From assembly GCA_033675265.1 (NCBI GenBank), contig JAUJYZ010000325.1:434001-498000 (forward strand): 64,000 nt of DNA, read 5' to 3'. Shown here piece by piece: positions 23,780-36,600 of this stretch (its first letter is position 1; every line of letters begins with the position of its first letter). The position numbers were made by a program, and so were the translations under genes. The stretch comes from Actinostola sp. cb2023. Its lineage: Eukaryota > Cnidaria > Anthozoa > Actiniaria > Actinostolidae. The notes under the pieces are model-generated. The model saw nothing but the letters and a program-made list of their open reading frames with translations. It searched no databases and had not been told where the DNA came from.

Positions 23780-24112
23780 CACCGATTGGCCCCTAGAGCT
23801 CACGTGGTGTACTTCATGTTACTGTCACCAAAATGTTCGTACATTGTCTGTGAATTGCCGTACAAACGCACTAACTTGTGTACAGTTTATCGACTCGATT
23901 TAGATGTGCGATCCTCTAAATATTAGCAAAATCTCGTTTATCAACCTTAGTTAAAATAGTTGTGCTAATATTTAGAGAATCGAAAAACTAAATCGAGTCG
24001 ATAAACTGTACAAAAGTTAGTGTGTTTGTACGGCAATTCACAGACAATGTACGAACATTTTGGTGACAGTAACATGAAGTACACCACGTGAGCTCTAGGG
24101 GCCAATCGGTGG
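23780..24112. mobile_element. 333-bp near-perfect palindromic element
   Basis: Arms of about 145 bp (from ACCGATTGGCCCCTAGAGCT inward to TCTAAATATTAGCA) are inverted copies with few mismatches, around a centre of about 40 bp. The whole unit could form a long hairpin. It has no coding capacity. Confidence 0.85.
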
Positions 24113-24613
24113 ATTGTCTATCTTTTTAAATCGTGCTACAGAAAGAACCCATGTTTTTGTTCTCTCTTCTCATCAGAAGAGAGAGAGAGACTGGGCGCTA
24201 GGTTGTAGAATTATGAGCTCATTCGTCGTTTGACTCGAGCCCAGTGACTGCGAACTGCGCCGACAAACTTTAAAAAAAAGAAACTTAACGGAGCTTTTGG
24301 CTAAAGCGGACTGACTAACGCAGTAAGGAACGCAATAAACGTGTACTATATCGACCTTAAATGTTAAGAAACCTCTATCTTGGTTTAACGCCATTAAGTA
24401 TATGGCTGCGTCAATTAAACTGAATTAGAACGTCTGACTGGAATAATGTGATTGAATACTGCTGACGTCATAACACGTGAGCATCACGTGATACGTGTCG
24501 CAACGTAGCCAATGAGACAACCTCGTTCACGTGTTTCCCCCTGGTGAGGTACTCATTGAGCACGTATACTGGTCACGTGACCTATTAAAACTATCTGGCT
24601 TCCAAAAGAAAAA

Positions 24614-24799
24614 AATGGCGGATCAATACATTTACCACAATCCTTTGCGCTCAGTTTCGTAAATTTATGTGAACATGTCAGAAAGGGGTACTGATTTAGG
24701 TTCGCAAAGGATGGTGGTCAAATTTGCATCCGCCATCTTTTTCTGTACAATGAGCGGCTGTTCGCAAAGGATCGTGGTACACGGTTACAGCCGCCATCT
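24614..24799. mobile_element. MITE with ATGGCGGATC / TACCACAATCC ends
   Basis: ATGGCGG and TACCACAATCCTTTGCG at the left pair with CGCAAAGGAT.GTGGTA and CCGCCAT at the right. A second internal copy of the right arm lies at about 24700-24744. Related termini occur at 47549-47719. Confidence 0.7.
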
Positions 24800-25037
24800 T
24801 GGTTAGCTGCTAAATCTAACAAAAGCTACAGTTTCTTGTCACTAGTTACTTCTCTGGATCGATCTGCGTCGCTATGCATGCTATAAACGCAGCATTTGTG
24901 ATTGATTACAACTATTCAGTAATACAAATATTGCACTATTAAGCTCAGTAATAAGTTAGCGACAACGGAAACTCAACGAGTAAAATTTTTTGGCTGAATT
25001 ATTATAATTGTTTTTTTTTGTTTTCCTAGCTCGAGTC

Positions 25038-25572
25038 AAGGCCGTGTTACACGACTTAACGTTCACGTTCAGCTTGCTTGCAATGGCGTAGCGAGACAAG
25101 ATCATCAAACATTACACCGCGTGTGCAATATTGCGTCGTGTTGGATTTGAGCTAAACACTTAACATTATTTTTTGGATTTGATGCACGTAATGTTGCACC
25201 GTGTGTCTGTACGTATCTTTTCTCGAAACGAGTCGTTTTCGTATGAGTGGGAAAGTTACCGTACCATGCCGTATTGACAGCGTTTGATTGGATGAGATGA
25301 GATGCATCTGCACGCTTTTTGATTGGTTCAGAAAGGAAGCCATTTGAGAGTCACGGTACCACAGGATTCCCACTAATACGAAAACGACTCTACTATATTT
25401 ACCAGGCATGTTGAAATATTTCGCCCAAAGTTACAAGGGTGTTACACATTTCGTCATTGCGGCCGTTTTTTGAGTAGAAGACCACTTTTCAATTCGCTAA
25501 AAGGTCAAGCAGTTCAACTGACGCCATTGCAAGCAAGGTTTACGTGAAAGTTTCAATGTGTGACAGAGTCTT
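25038..25572. mobile_element. MITE interrupted by a second MITE
   Basis: Outer arms share TTCACGT and CTTGCTTGCAATGGCGT in inverted orientation. Inside, 25230-25390 is a separate element. Confidence 0.65.
25230..25390. mobile_element. nested MITE, GAGTCGTTTTCG family (copy 1)
   Basis: GAGTCGTTTTCGTATGAGTG at the left is the inverted match of the right end (CACTAATACGAAAACGACTC). The same termini bound 50698-50911, inside the RPTP gene. Confidence 0.8.
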
Positions 25573-25900
25573 TAATGACATGCATTTTATGTACCTTGGA
25601 CAGACAGCCCTCACCAGTGAGGGTTGCCTTTAGTTCCTACAATATAATTAAAATATCTATATATACCTTTGACCTTTCCTTCTTAGACCCTCTTGGGCGA
25701 CCCTCTCTACTTGATTCATTCTTGTAATCGACCACCTCGTAACCGACCAACCATCTTGTATAAGGTTTTCCTCTTGTAATAGACCACCTCGCGTAACCGA
25801 CCGTCTTGCCTGACAAGAGCGGGCGATTACGAGAGATTCGGTTTTCTTTTCTCTTTTTGTCTCGTCAAGGTAATTTGTATAATTCTAATTGATCAGTTCT

Positions 25901-27567
25901 TTATTTAAAGTTCGCATAATCGTTGTACGCATCGACGAAGAGTTTCACGACTTCGTAACAGAACTTGTATTGCTCCTGAAAATAGAAAATAATTCAAAAT
26001 TATTTCAAAAATGATGGTAACAGTGTATACAAGTGTAGTGGAGTGATGTAAGCCCCATGGAGCCTAGCGCGGCCAGAGAGAATGCTCCTAGGGCATTGTG
26101 GGATTGAAGTGAGTGTGGCCGAGGCTCGTCGAGATAACCTTCAAAACTTCAGTGTAAAACGAAGAAAATATTTTAATACAAAGTGTTTGCAATGCAGTGC
26201 ACATATAAACTATCTCTTATAAAATCAAAGGCACCCGTTGCCCAACTCGTTGGATTACCACCCCCTCCTACAAAGTTATATGAGTCTGCGATGTGCTTCA
26301 GCGGTAACGTAATGAAAGTTTACAGCCGAGTGAGTGAGTGATCCCAAAACTGTCCCAATGTCATCCCTATACGACTTGACATAGTTCAGTCCGATTCGTC
26401 CGTAGCTACCGCTACCTTTGTCCCGAATAAAGACAGAATTAAACAAACAATCCAAATAAACGCAATTGCTGGATTGCACGTAACGTCATGCGGCCATGTT
26501 GGTACCCGATAACAAAGCATTCCTAAGTAGTTTCTCTTGTTTGTACTATCAACATGGCCGCTGTGTCGAATTCGATTCGATTACTGTTTCTACATACCTC
26601 TGTTTGAACCATAAGAGGTCGTTGTGTTCGTAAGTTGCGAACTGTTTGGAACATATCAATGGTACCGTCCAGTTTGACTCGCTCTAAGGCGATACTTATA
26701 GCACAGAATGTACCAGTACGACCACTGCCATCACTACAATCATTTAAACAAGTAGAGAATTAGTACAACTACTGTTATGACACACAACGACACAAGCATA
26801 AGACACTTGTGTCGTGGCAAAACGGACCGACGCAAGCATAACCACAAGTATCTGTGGCGGATTTAGGGGGGGTTTATTGGGTGCCCGTGCACCCCCCCCT
26901 TGCTGCCCAGGAACAATTCAATAATACGATTTTTTTTAATACAAAAAATCGGTGCGCGTAACATTTCCTTCTGGAGTGAATCCCCCACCTCAAAATCCTA
27001 GATCCGCCCCAGAGTATAAGGTAACGAAGAAAACATTGCAGTGACATAAAGCCTCTTTTTATTGCGCTTATGCTTGCGTTAGTGAAGGAACAGGCTTTGG
27101 ACTCGTCGCGGTCCCAGTTCACTTGGGAATGTCTCCATGCATACATACACGTACAAAGAAAGAGCAGAAAATAACGCTAATTGTTCTTCTACTTTAATCA
27201 TTATTCAGAACATTGTGTATCATGTATCAAGTTTACCTGCAGTGTACGGTGATTGGTCCATTGCCAGACTGCTGTTGTGCGCGAGCAATATGCTTCAACA
27301 TGTCTATTAACGTTTTGCCGTCGCCTGGAACTTTGTTTTCTTCCCAGTCGTAGAACTGGAAGTGGAACACTTTACGACTCTCACCACTCTGTACGTTACA
27401 AAACACCGCATTACATTGCTATACTGTATCTATTTAAGGATACAGTTGACTCCCTCGTAAGCGACCACCTCGGGATCTGGAGTTAGTGGTCGTTTACGCG
27501 TGATGGTCGCTTACGAGAGATTTTAATTACAGTGATTACAGTATAAAATAAATAATAATAATGATAT

Positions 27568-27601
<34 letters not shown>

Positions 27602-30600
27602 ATGAGAAACAAAACGGGGTTTTGAAAAGGTGTTGCCTTTGTAATTACATCTACAAATGGTTAGACCTTCGCGGTGCTCGGATGACCACGTTAAATGGCG
27701 ATCCCGTCTCTCCACACTCCATTGCATTGCACCGCAGGGATGTAAAAGAACCCACACCACTGTTCGACTAAGAGTAGGGCACGAAGTTCCCGGCGTGTGT
27801 GGCCTGACCTGCTAAGTCCCTGAGGGCCGCATGTTAGAAATTGCGTATTTACCTCGGTAAAAAAAAAAAAAGTCCAAATCAAAAAGGTGGTCGCTTACGA
27901 GAGTGGTCGCTCAAATTAAAGAGAGTCAACTGTATATAGCCTTAAAAGTACTGTATCAATTTATTGTCCAATATATTGTACTTATAGCTGTACATTTAGA
28001 TGGGAAGCAGCTGATCATAAACAATACGGTCGAACCTCACTAGAGCGACCACCCTTGTTGTCCGGTAAGGCGGTCGCTCACGGGAGGTGCAGTGGTCACT
28101 TACAAGAGGTAAGTGCAATGGATCTATTTTAGCGGGTCGTTTATCGTGTTAAACCTGCGACTAGTGCCAACTCTCGTCGTTCATTATGTCCACCGAGGAC
28201 TGGGTTCTAGCATGTCGTACCTTTGTATTGGTGATCTTCACGAGTCTCTTGGAGTAGCCATCTTTATCTTCCCGTGATTCAACTTCGACCATGAGTAAGC
28301 CACAAACGCCAAACTCTCCCTTATTAGGAAGGTACGACAGCCCCTACAAGTGCGAAACAATGGCATTAGCAAGACGGTTTTTCCCCGAGAAAACTATGAC
28401 ATGGGCTTCCTGTGGTAAGAAAACGACTGTAAGAGGACTGGGGAAGAGGAAAATGTAGTCATTTTTTTTTCGATTGTAGTCTTCTCTCTTCTTTAATGTG
28501 ACACAGGTAACCCAACAAAACGTTATCTTCCACCGTCCACTCATCTTTTCCTATTATGTTAATATCAATGCTGTGCTCTGATTGGTTGTTGAATAAATAT
28601 TGACAGGATAAAACCATTTAGTAGCAGCTCACCTTGTCGTTCTCAGAGTCTTCGTTTAACATTACCATGGTATAAGACTCATATTCCCAGATCATTCGCC
28701 ACAACTCAGCCACCGTGCTGTTGAGGGGACACTGGGTAGCTAGGAACGCCTCACGCTGTTGGTAACTCTAAAGTGAATTAACACGAAGAATTTATTTTAA
28801 AATTACTGCAGTTAAATAGACACCCCTTGAAGACGGGACACCTCCCTAAGTTCGTCTGGTCTTTGCTCCAGTGTTTTATTCAATCTACATATGCTTTCAC
28901 TGAAGCAGACACCTTTCTAAGATTGACAGTAAAAGTCGGTCAAAAGGTGCCTAGCTGCTCTGAAACGAACGTTGGTTGTAGATTTGGAATATATCATAAG
29001 CCAAGCAAGGGATGTGGAGTGTCCCCCCCGGGAAATACTGCACAATATTTCACTGAAGTATATAGACCGAATGCAATAATGGCGCCGTCCAATTTCAGTA
29101 GACCTCTTTAGCTTGTATGTAAATTGCCCATTTCAAACCATGTGATGTATATAAACATGATATTCTCTGGAGAATTGTTCCTTTATATTTCTGATATTTA
29201 TTCGTTCATATTGAAAGGACTAATTCTCCAGAGAACACCATGTTTACATCACATGGTTTGAAATGGGCAATTTACATACGAAGCTAAAGAGGTCTATTGC
29301 CATATATATTGTTCTGGACTGACTAGCCTCGTGTTCATGTGGAAACACAAAAGCATCTTCACCTGTATGAGAGTTTAGTCAGTCCAGAACAATTGCATTC
29401 GGTCTATTTCGGAAATGTCCAAAAAGTAGCAATGTATTTGCGCGTGTTAAATGTTGACACACTTCCTTTAGCACTTACATCAATAAAACTACCGTTGATG
29501 TAGTCAGAGCCGATGACTCCTGCATAAGGCCAGAGCTTAACACGTGTTCGGTCGTCTTTAATACAACAACAACAAATGGCTTAGTAATGAATTCAACATG
29601 AATTTCAGGCTCATGTGAAAGGGAGAAGGGATGAGAATGTGAGGGGAGAATGTGAGGGGAGAATGTGAGGGGAGAATGTGGGGGAGAATGTGGGGGAGAA
29701 TGTGGGGGGGAGAATGTGGGGGAGAATGTGGGGGAGAATGTGAGGGGAGAATGTGGGGGAGAATGTGGGGGAGAATGTGGGGGAGAATGTAAGGGGAGAA
29801 TATGGGGGGAGAATGTGATGTGGGGAGAATGTGGGGGAGAATGTTGGGGAGGGGAGAATGTGGGAGAGAATGTGGGGGAGAATGTGGGGGAGAATGTGGG
29901 GGAATGTGAGGGAGAATGTGGGGGAGAATGTGGGGAAGAATGTGGGGAAGAATGTGGGGGAGAAGTGTGTGAGAATATGGGAGAGAATGTGGGGGAGAAT
30001 GTGGGGGAGAATGTGGGGGAGAATGTGGGGGAGAATGTGGGGGGAGAATGTGGGGGGAGAATGTGGGGGGGGAGAATGTGGGGGAGAATGTGGGGGAGAA
30101 TGTGGGGTAGAACGAAGGGGAGAATGTGGGGGGAGAACGTTAGTGGAGATGGCACTTCAATACTCACAAGGAAGTATAGCATGTCTGTTCTTTGATTTGT
30201 TTTCAAGTAACGATGCGGCGTCGAAGGTATCAACTTCAGTATCACCGATATCAAGATTCTGAAAATAATATGAACGCTCATCAACACTGATACATTTAAT
30301 AGGAGTTTCGCTCAAAACTAACCGAGCGAAACGCCGTCGCTTTCCCCTTCTGGGATCCCTTCACTTTAACATACCGTTATTTCCAGTCCCTCCCGGTCAA
30401 TAGTCAAATAGGAAGCCCAGAGGAGAAACAACAAATTGTACGCACTACCCGCAAAAAAAACTACTGGCAAATTTTAAACCAAAAATTGACATGCAAAATA
30501 CAAAAAAATCCTTTGACGGGTTCAATAGAAACCAAAATTCGTTTGAGATTGTTTGGATAAATTAGCATAAATTAGACTAAATTAGTGAATACAAATGTAA

Positions 30601-33600
30601 AATAGCATTTCAGCTGGTGACACCACTGCGCAAGATACCACGTCCAACGATGTATAATACGAACCTTAAATTCCTCCACCATAATGAGCTCGCCCGTTTG
30701 TTGGTCACGTGACTGTAGGTACTTTAGCTTGTCGTGTAATTCCTGGACCTTGAACTCTGTTGTGCCACATTTCGTGGCTTCCATCAACGCGTCGTAGAGA
30801 AATATGTACTGAGCCTGCAAGACAACAATAACAGTAAATAAATACGTACAAATGTGCTGGTCAGCGTGCAACAATTCTAAGTCACGAGAGCTACGATATT
30901 TAATGACGTCATTTGAACTGCTCAGGTCCTGCTGACTGGCGACGTTGAGTGGACGACGCGTGGACGACTCCAGCTCGCAGCGCCGTCTTCACATCGCGTC
31001 GGTTTTGTTCAAGAGAGATAATATACAGTCAAGTCTCTCTAGGTGGACAACCACCTAAGTCGGACACCTCTCCATGGCTGTCACCTCTCTCAGACGGACA
31101 CCTCTTTAATACGGGTACCTCTCTAAAACGGGCACCCATACAAGACGGGCACTTCTTTAAGACCGACACCTCTCTAAGACGGGCACCTCTTTAAGAGGTC
31201 ACCTCTCTAAGATGGGCACCTCTCTAAGACGAACACCTCTCTAAGATGGACACCTCTCTAAGATGGGGAACCTCTGTCTGTTCCTGTTTTAGCAGGGTCC
31301 GGCCGAGGGATTCCGAGGGTGTCCGGCATAGACAGTTGACTGTATAAATGACGTAGTAGTGACGTACCTCTGTCTGGACCATCAGGTTACGTTGTAGCCT
31401 TATATGGTTGACGTATCCATACGGGTCTACGACACACTCGTTGGCCATTTGGTCCATCATGGCGTCAAGAACAACATAGGTCCCAGTCCTCCCTACCCCG
31501 GCACTAAACAAAGATAGAAAAACAGACATACAAGTCAGACATACTCTGTTGAAAAAACTCTGTTGTGAAGTGTTGAAGGTCAAGGCGGAAGCAAAAGAGA
31601 CACACAATGGAGCGAGAAGGGGAGAGGCAGAGAGGGAATAAAGCGATCGAGGAAGGGATAGACGCAGGGGGGGGGGGGGGGAGTGAGGCATAAAGTTTGA
31701 GACGCGGAAATGCCTGAAAAAGTTAAGGAAGAGAGCTGCAATGAAGCAAGGAATAGAGAAGACGTTCACCATACACGTACCTGCAATGTACCACGATTGG
31801 CCCGGGTTCACGACCTACAGATGCCCTTATACGGCGAATAAAGGCCAACAAGGAAGTAGCATGAGAAGGCACCCCGTGGTCCGGCCAAGCAGTGTAGTGG
31901 TACTGGGTCACGTTTTGTGGTTGTTGATCTTCGTTGTTTGGCTAAAAAATAACCCACAAGCATGACAATTAAAAGCCACTCACCCTCACCCCTCACGGGG
32001 AAATATGAAGTCAGTGGATTGGAATACTTACCATAGTTATAGTAAACTTTCTTATGACGTAATGAGACAACTCATCTTCATCCAGAGGAGTAACAACAAG
32101 GGAACCGTACTCCTCAGCGTTGGTGCTCGGCCAGTACTTTAGGCACTTTACCTGGAATAACACAGAAAAATTGAAGTCACGTGTTCATTGTTAGAGACAC
32201 AACAAGCGGCGAGCAGCAAGAAGTCTCACTACCCAGAAAATGATGAGCCTGCTGTTCAGCGGTTTCCTTGTGAAAACGACGATCGCCTCAGTAACGCCTG
32301 ACTGTAGTTACATCACAATTAGAGCAGATTTCGTATGATTGTGAAAAAACGCATCGTGCCGTGACGGTGATGTTTTAGGATTTCGAGTGAATCTGAGCCG
32401 TGACAGTGTCGTGAGAGTACCGTGACATTGCCGTGACAGTGCCGTGACAGTGCCGTGACAGTGTACCGTGACAGTGCCGTGACAGTGCCGTGACAGTGCC
32501 GTGACAGTGCCGTGACAGTGCCGAGAGTACCGTGACAGTGCCGTGACAGTGCCGTGACAGTGCCGTGACAGTGCCGTGACAGTGCCGTGAGAGTACCGTG
32601 ACAGTGCCATGACAGTACCATGACAGTGCCGTGACAGTGCCCGAGTGCCGTGACAGTACCGTGACAGCGCCGTGAGAGTGCCGTGACAGTGCCATGACAG
32701 TACCGTGACAGTGCCGTTTCAGTTTCATGTATTCTCACGAGGAAACCGCTGACTCAAACAAAAAGATACTGCTGTCGTGACCGAAAGTGATACATATAAA
32801 TACAAGTAGTGCATACCTTTCCACGTTCTACGATGTTGGTTACCATGACGATAACAGTGCATGACTGCTCCCAAATCATTCGCCAGAAGTCATCAAAAGT
32901 ATTAGACACAGGACCTGTGAATAAGACAGAGATATCAAACCATTCCATCAAATTTTTTTTAATTTTTTTTAAAATTATTATTTTTATTAATATTTTGAGA
33001 TTCACATGTTTTTTTACATCTATGTACAGGCGGCGGTGCGTCTGTGTTCATACATATACAGGCTCTTCTGTCAATGAATCAGCGTGACTTACCTTGGGTG
33101 CAAATAAACTTTTTAGGACAGTTATATCCCTGCAAGGACAAAGTAAGTAACCATCAATCATGGTAATAATTCAGGGGAATGATTGCGGTATCAGTACGAG
33201 CATCGTTATCATTAGTATAATCATCGTTGGCATCATCGTCGCCGTCGTCATCAACAGCACCTTCTTCATTATTATTATCGTCATCATTATCATTATAATC
33301 ATGGTCGTCATCATCATCATCATTCTCATCGCCATCATCATCGTCGTCAACATCTTTAACATCGTCATCATTGTCATCTTCATCATTATCATCGCCATCA
33401 TCATCATCATCATCGTCATTTAACGCAACCACTCAGTAAAAGCATAAGCTAGATAACGGGACATGTTACTCACGTCGATAAAATTAGCATTGATGTAATC
33501 CGAAGAGTTGACGCCCTCAATTTCTGACAACACGACTCGTGTGTGATCGTCTGCAATGAAAACAAGAATCTTAGATCAGCCCGACTCGCAAAGTATAGTC

Positions 33601-36600
33601 ACAATAATTGCGAAGTGGACGTACACTGCAACTGTTACACCCCTGGACCAGTTCACCAATGAAACTGCTTGGGTTAAACTCCTTTTATTCGTGTATCATA
33701 TCGTAAACTCGCTTCTCTTACTTTGTCCGTCAAGACCAAGCGTATACTCAATATCATATCTCTTACACGTGACTAAAGTTGTGCTACAAATGGTGTCAAG
33801 TTACAGCTCCTCACACAACCATGTTCGTTACCGGTAATATTGCGTGTCTTCGCATTTAGTCCCCCCGCTAGTGTACTTACAGGCAACAATGTTCTGGTAT
33901 CTGTTTTTCGGTTTATTGTCGTCCCTTAAACTGATCTCTGAAGACCTGACAGCCGGGCGTATAGACTAAAACAAGAATAACAATTTTAAGATTAAAATAA
34001 CACCGTTAAATTATAAGCCATTTGCAATGTTACAAGCAAGTGTATTTGTTAACTAAGGAAGACAGTGTATTTATTTACAAAGACAGTGATTATCGTGTTA
34101 AACCTCAAGTAGATTCCTGATTTGGTAACGAAATTCCTTATTATGAATCGAAATTCCTTATTTGGTACCGAAATCTCTTATTTGGTACGAAATTCCTTAT
34201 TTGGAACGAAATTCCTTATTAGGTAATGAAATTTCTTATTTGGTAACGAAACTTCTTCTTTTGAACGAAATTCCTTATTAGTCGGGCTTCCTGTGGAAGG
34301 CCCAACTCTAAAAATGAGATTCGGTCGTCTTTGGCTTCAAATGGCAAACTGGGTTCTACAGCGCATGCGCCCTGTGCCGGCCGCTCAGATAACAAGACGC
34401 TCAATGAGCGTATACTCGGGCTTATGACAAGGACAATGTCAGTTGCGTTGAGGTCACTTGAGGTTGCATATTCATGGCGCCACAAACGTACGATATACGT
34501 ACCTCGAACAGTCGGAGATCTTTATCGATACTCATCGATACAAATAATCTCTCTCGTCACGCAACTGTCATTGTCATATTAAATACCCGACTATACGCTC
34601 ATTGAGCGTCTTCTTCTGTAACAGATCCCTGAAATCTAATGACGTTTTGATTTCGATTGTATTTTTGCCGTTCACTGACCTGTTTTGAGTTCTAAAATTA
34701 GGTCGCATCATAGATGTATGACTCAGATAAGGATCATGCATCGTACTGAAACTATTCGACCCGTTTGTGGCGAACATGAATATGCAACCTCAAGTGACCT
34801 CAAGTCATAATAGATGTATGACTCACACAAGGATCACACAACTGTAATCGTACTGAATTTTTCAAACGTGGAATAAAATAAACATCCATCGTGAGTTACT
34901 GAAAATAACTCGACTGGTTCGATTGTTTGCATGACTTCTCTACATATAATTATATATATAAGTTACTGAAAATAACTCGACTGGTTCGATTGTTTGCATG
35001 ACTTCTGTACACTGATATAGCTTTCTGTCGTAATAGATCCCTAAAATCTAAGGACGTTTTGATTTCGATTGTATTTTTGCCGTTCACTGACCTGTTTTGA
35101 GCGTGGAAATTCTGTTTTAAATAGCGCTACGCGGCGGTTCTATTTAAAATTAGGTCGCGTAATAGATGTATGATCACACAATGATCACACAACTGTAATC
35201 ATAATGAATTTTTCAAACGTGGAATAAAATAAACATCCATCGTGAGTTACTGAAAATAACTCGACTGGTTCGATTGTTTGCATGACTTCTGTACATATAG
35301 CTTTCTGTCAATATAGATGTTGTTACATCGCTGGTCGTGAGTTCAATTATAAATACTCAAGGACATAACTGTACACGTACTATTACAATTAAGCAACAAA
35401 CATGGCATAGCGAGGTCATGATAGTTTTTGAGTTCATTTCATTTGCTTTTCAGTCTCGACTGGCCTGACTGTTTGCATGACTTCTTCTGTACATGTACAT
35501 ATAGCTTTCTGTCAATAGATGTAGTTACATCGCTGGTCGTGAGTTTGATTATAACTAGAATCCCGACCTTTCAATATCTTGAAGATCTCAAACTGCTTTC
35601 AAATAATCTAAGATTAAATATCTACTTGAGTCCTGTGTGTCGTTTGTTTAGCGATTAGAGCGGTTTTCCGCGAATTCAGGGACCGGAGAGTAGCTTGCTC
35701 CCTTATCTGCTGAGTTATCTTGAAACTCGATACGATCAAATACTTGGCATTTTGTGTCCGACGAATAATAATAATAACAAGACGCTCAATGAGCGTATAC
35801 TCGGGCTTTATGACAAGGACAAAGACAGTTGCATTTGCGTGACGAGGGAGACTATGTATGGGTGAGCATAGAGAAAAATGACCGAATTGTACTATGTGTT
35901 ATTGAATATGTTGTGAGAGCGAATCATACTTTCGGATTTAGTTCGATAGGCGTTCGGAAACCATTCGACCCGTTTGTGGCGCCATGAATATGCAACCTCA
36001 AGTGACCTCAAGTACGTTTAAATACGTACCATAAACGTATACCTCGAAGAGTCGGAGATCTTTATCGATGCTCATCGACATAAATAGTCTCTCTCGTCAC
36101 GCAACTGTCATTGTCATATTAAATACCCGACTATACGCTCATTGAGCGTCTTCTTCTGTAACAGATCCCTAAAATCTAATGACGTTTTGATTTCGATTGT
36201 ATTTTTGCCGTTCACTGACTATTTGGCCCATTTGAGCATAGAACAAGTATATAAATAGGCTATTAAAACTACTTTGGCATGATCCCAAATTTCGTACATT
36301 GACCTTTGAAGTACGATTTATACGATTTCTTTTCCTTCTGAATTTTTCAAACGTCGAATCAAATAAACATCCATCATTATATATCTGAGAAATGTGTTTC
36401 GTTTTACTGTAGAATACTTTTTAAACGGTTTTTCACGGCGCGCGACGACAGTCAGGCAGCAAGCAAAGCGAGATTAATTATCAAAACAAAATCTACTGGA
36501 AAATCAAACCCTCGCTCTCTAGCTTCAGAGACATAATAATATAACATCCAGACGATTCAGACTATGATCTGGCGAAGCTCGACGAAGCTGCTAACGGGTT

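Larger units (their letters stand above)
22825..25900. other. intergenic region between OGFOD1 and the RPTP 3' end
   Basis: The two genes converge here. The stretch is almost wholly transposon-derived: MITEs at 22978-23227, 23780-24112, 24614-24799 and 25038-25572 (with one nested at 25230-25390), then remnants of a CGACCACCTCG-type element at about 25690-25830. No coding sequence with splice support was found. Confidence 0.7.

Noticed and set aside
29475..30287. 270-codon Pro/Ser/His-rich frame
   Set aside because: It is the complement of the GGGGGAGAATGT minisatellite; the two RPTP exons at its ends are in different splice units.
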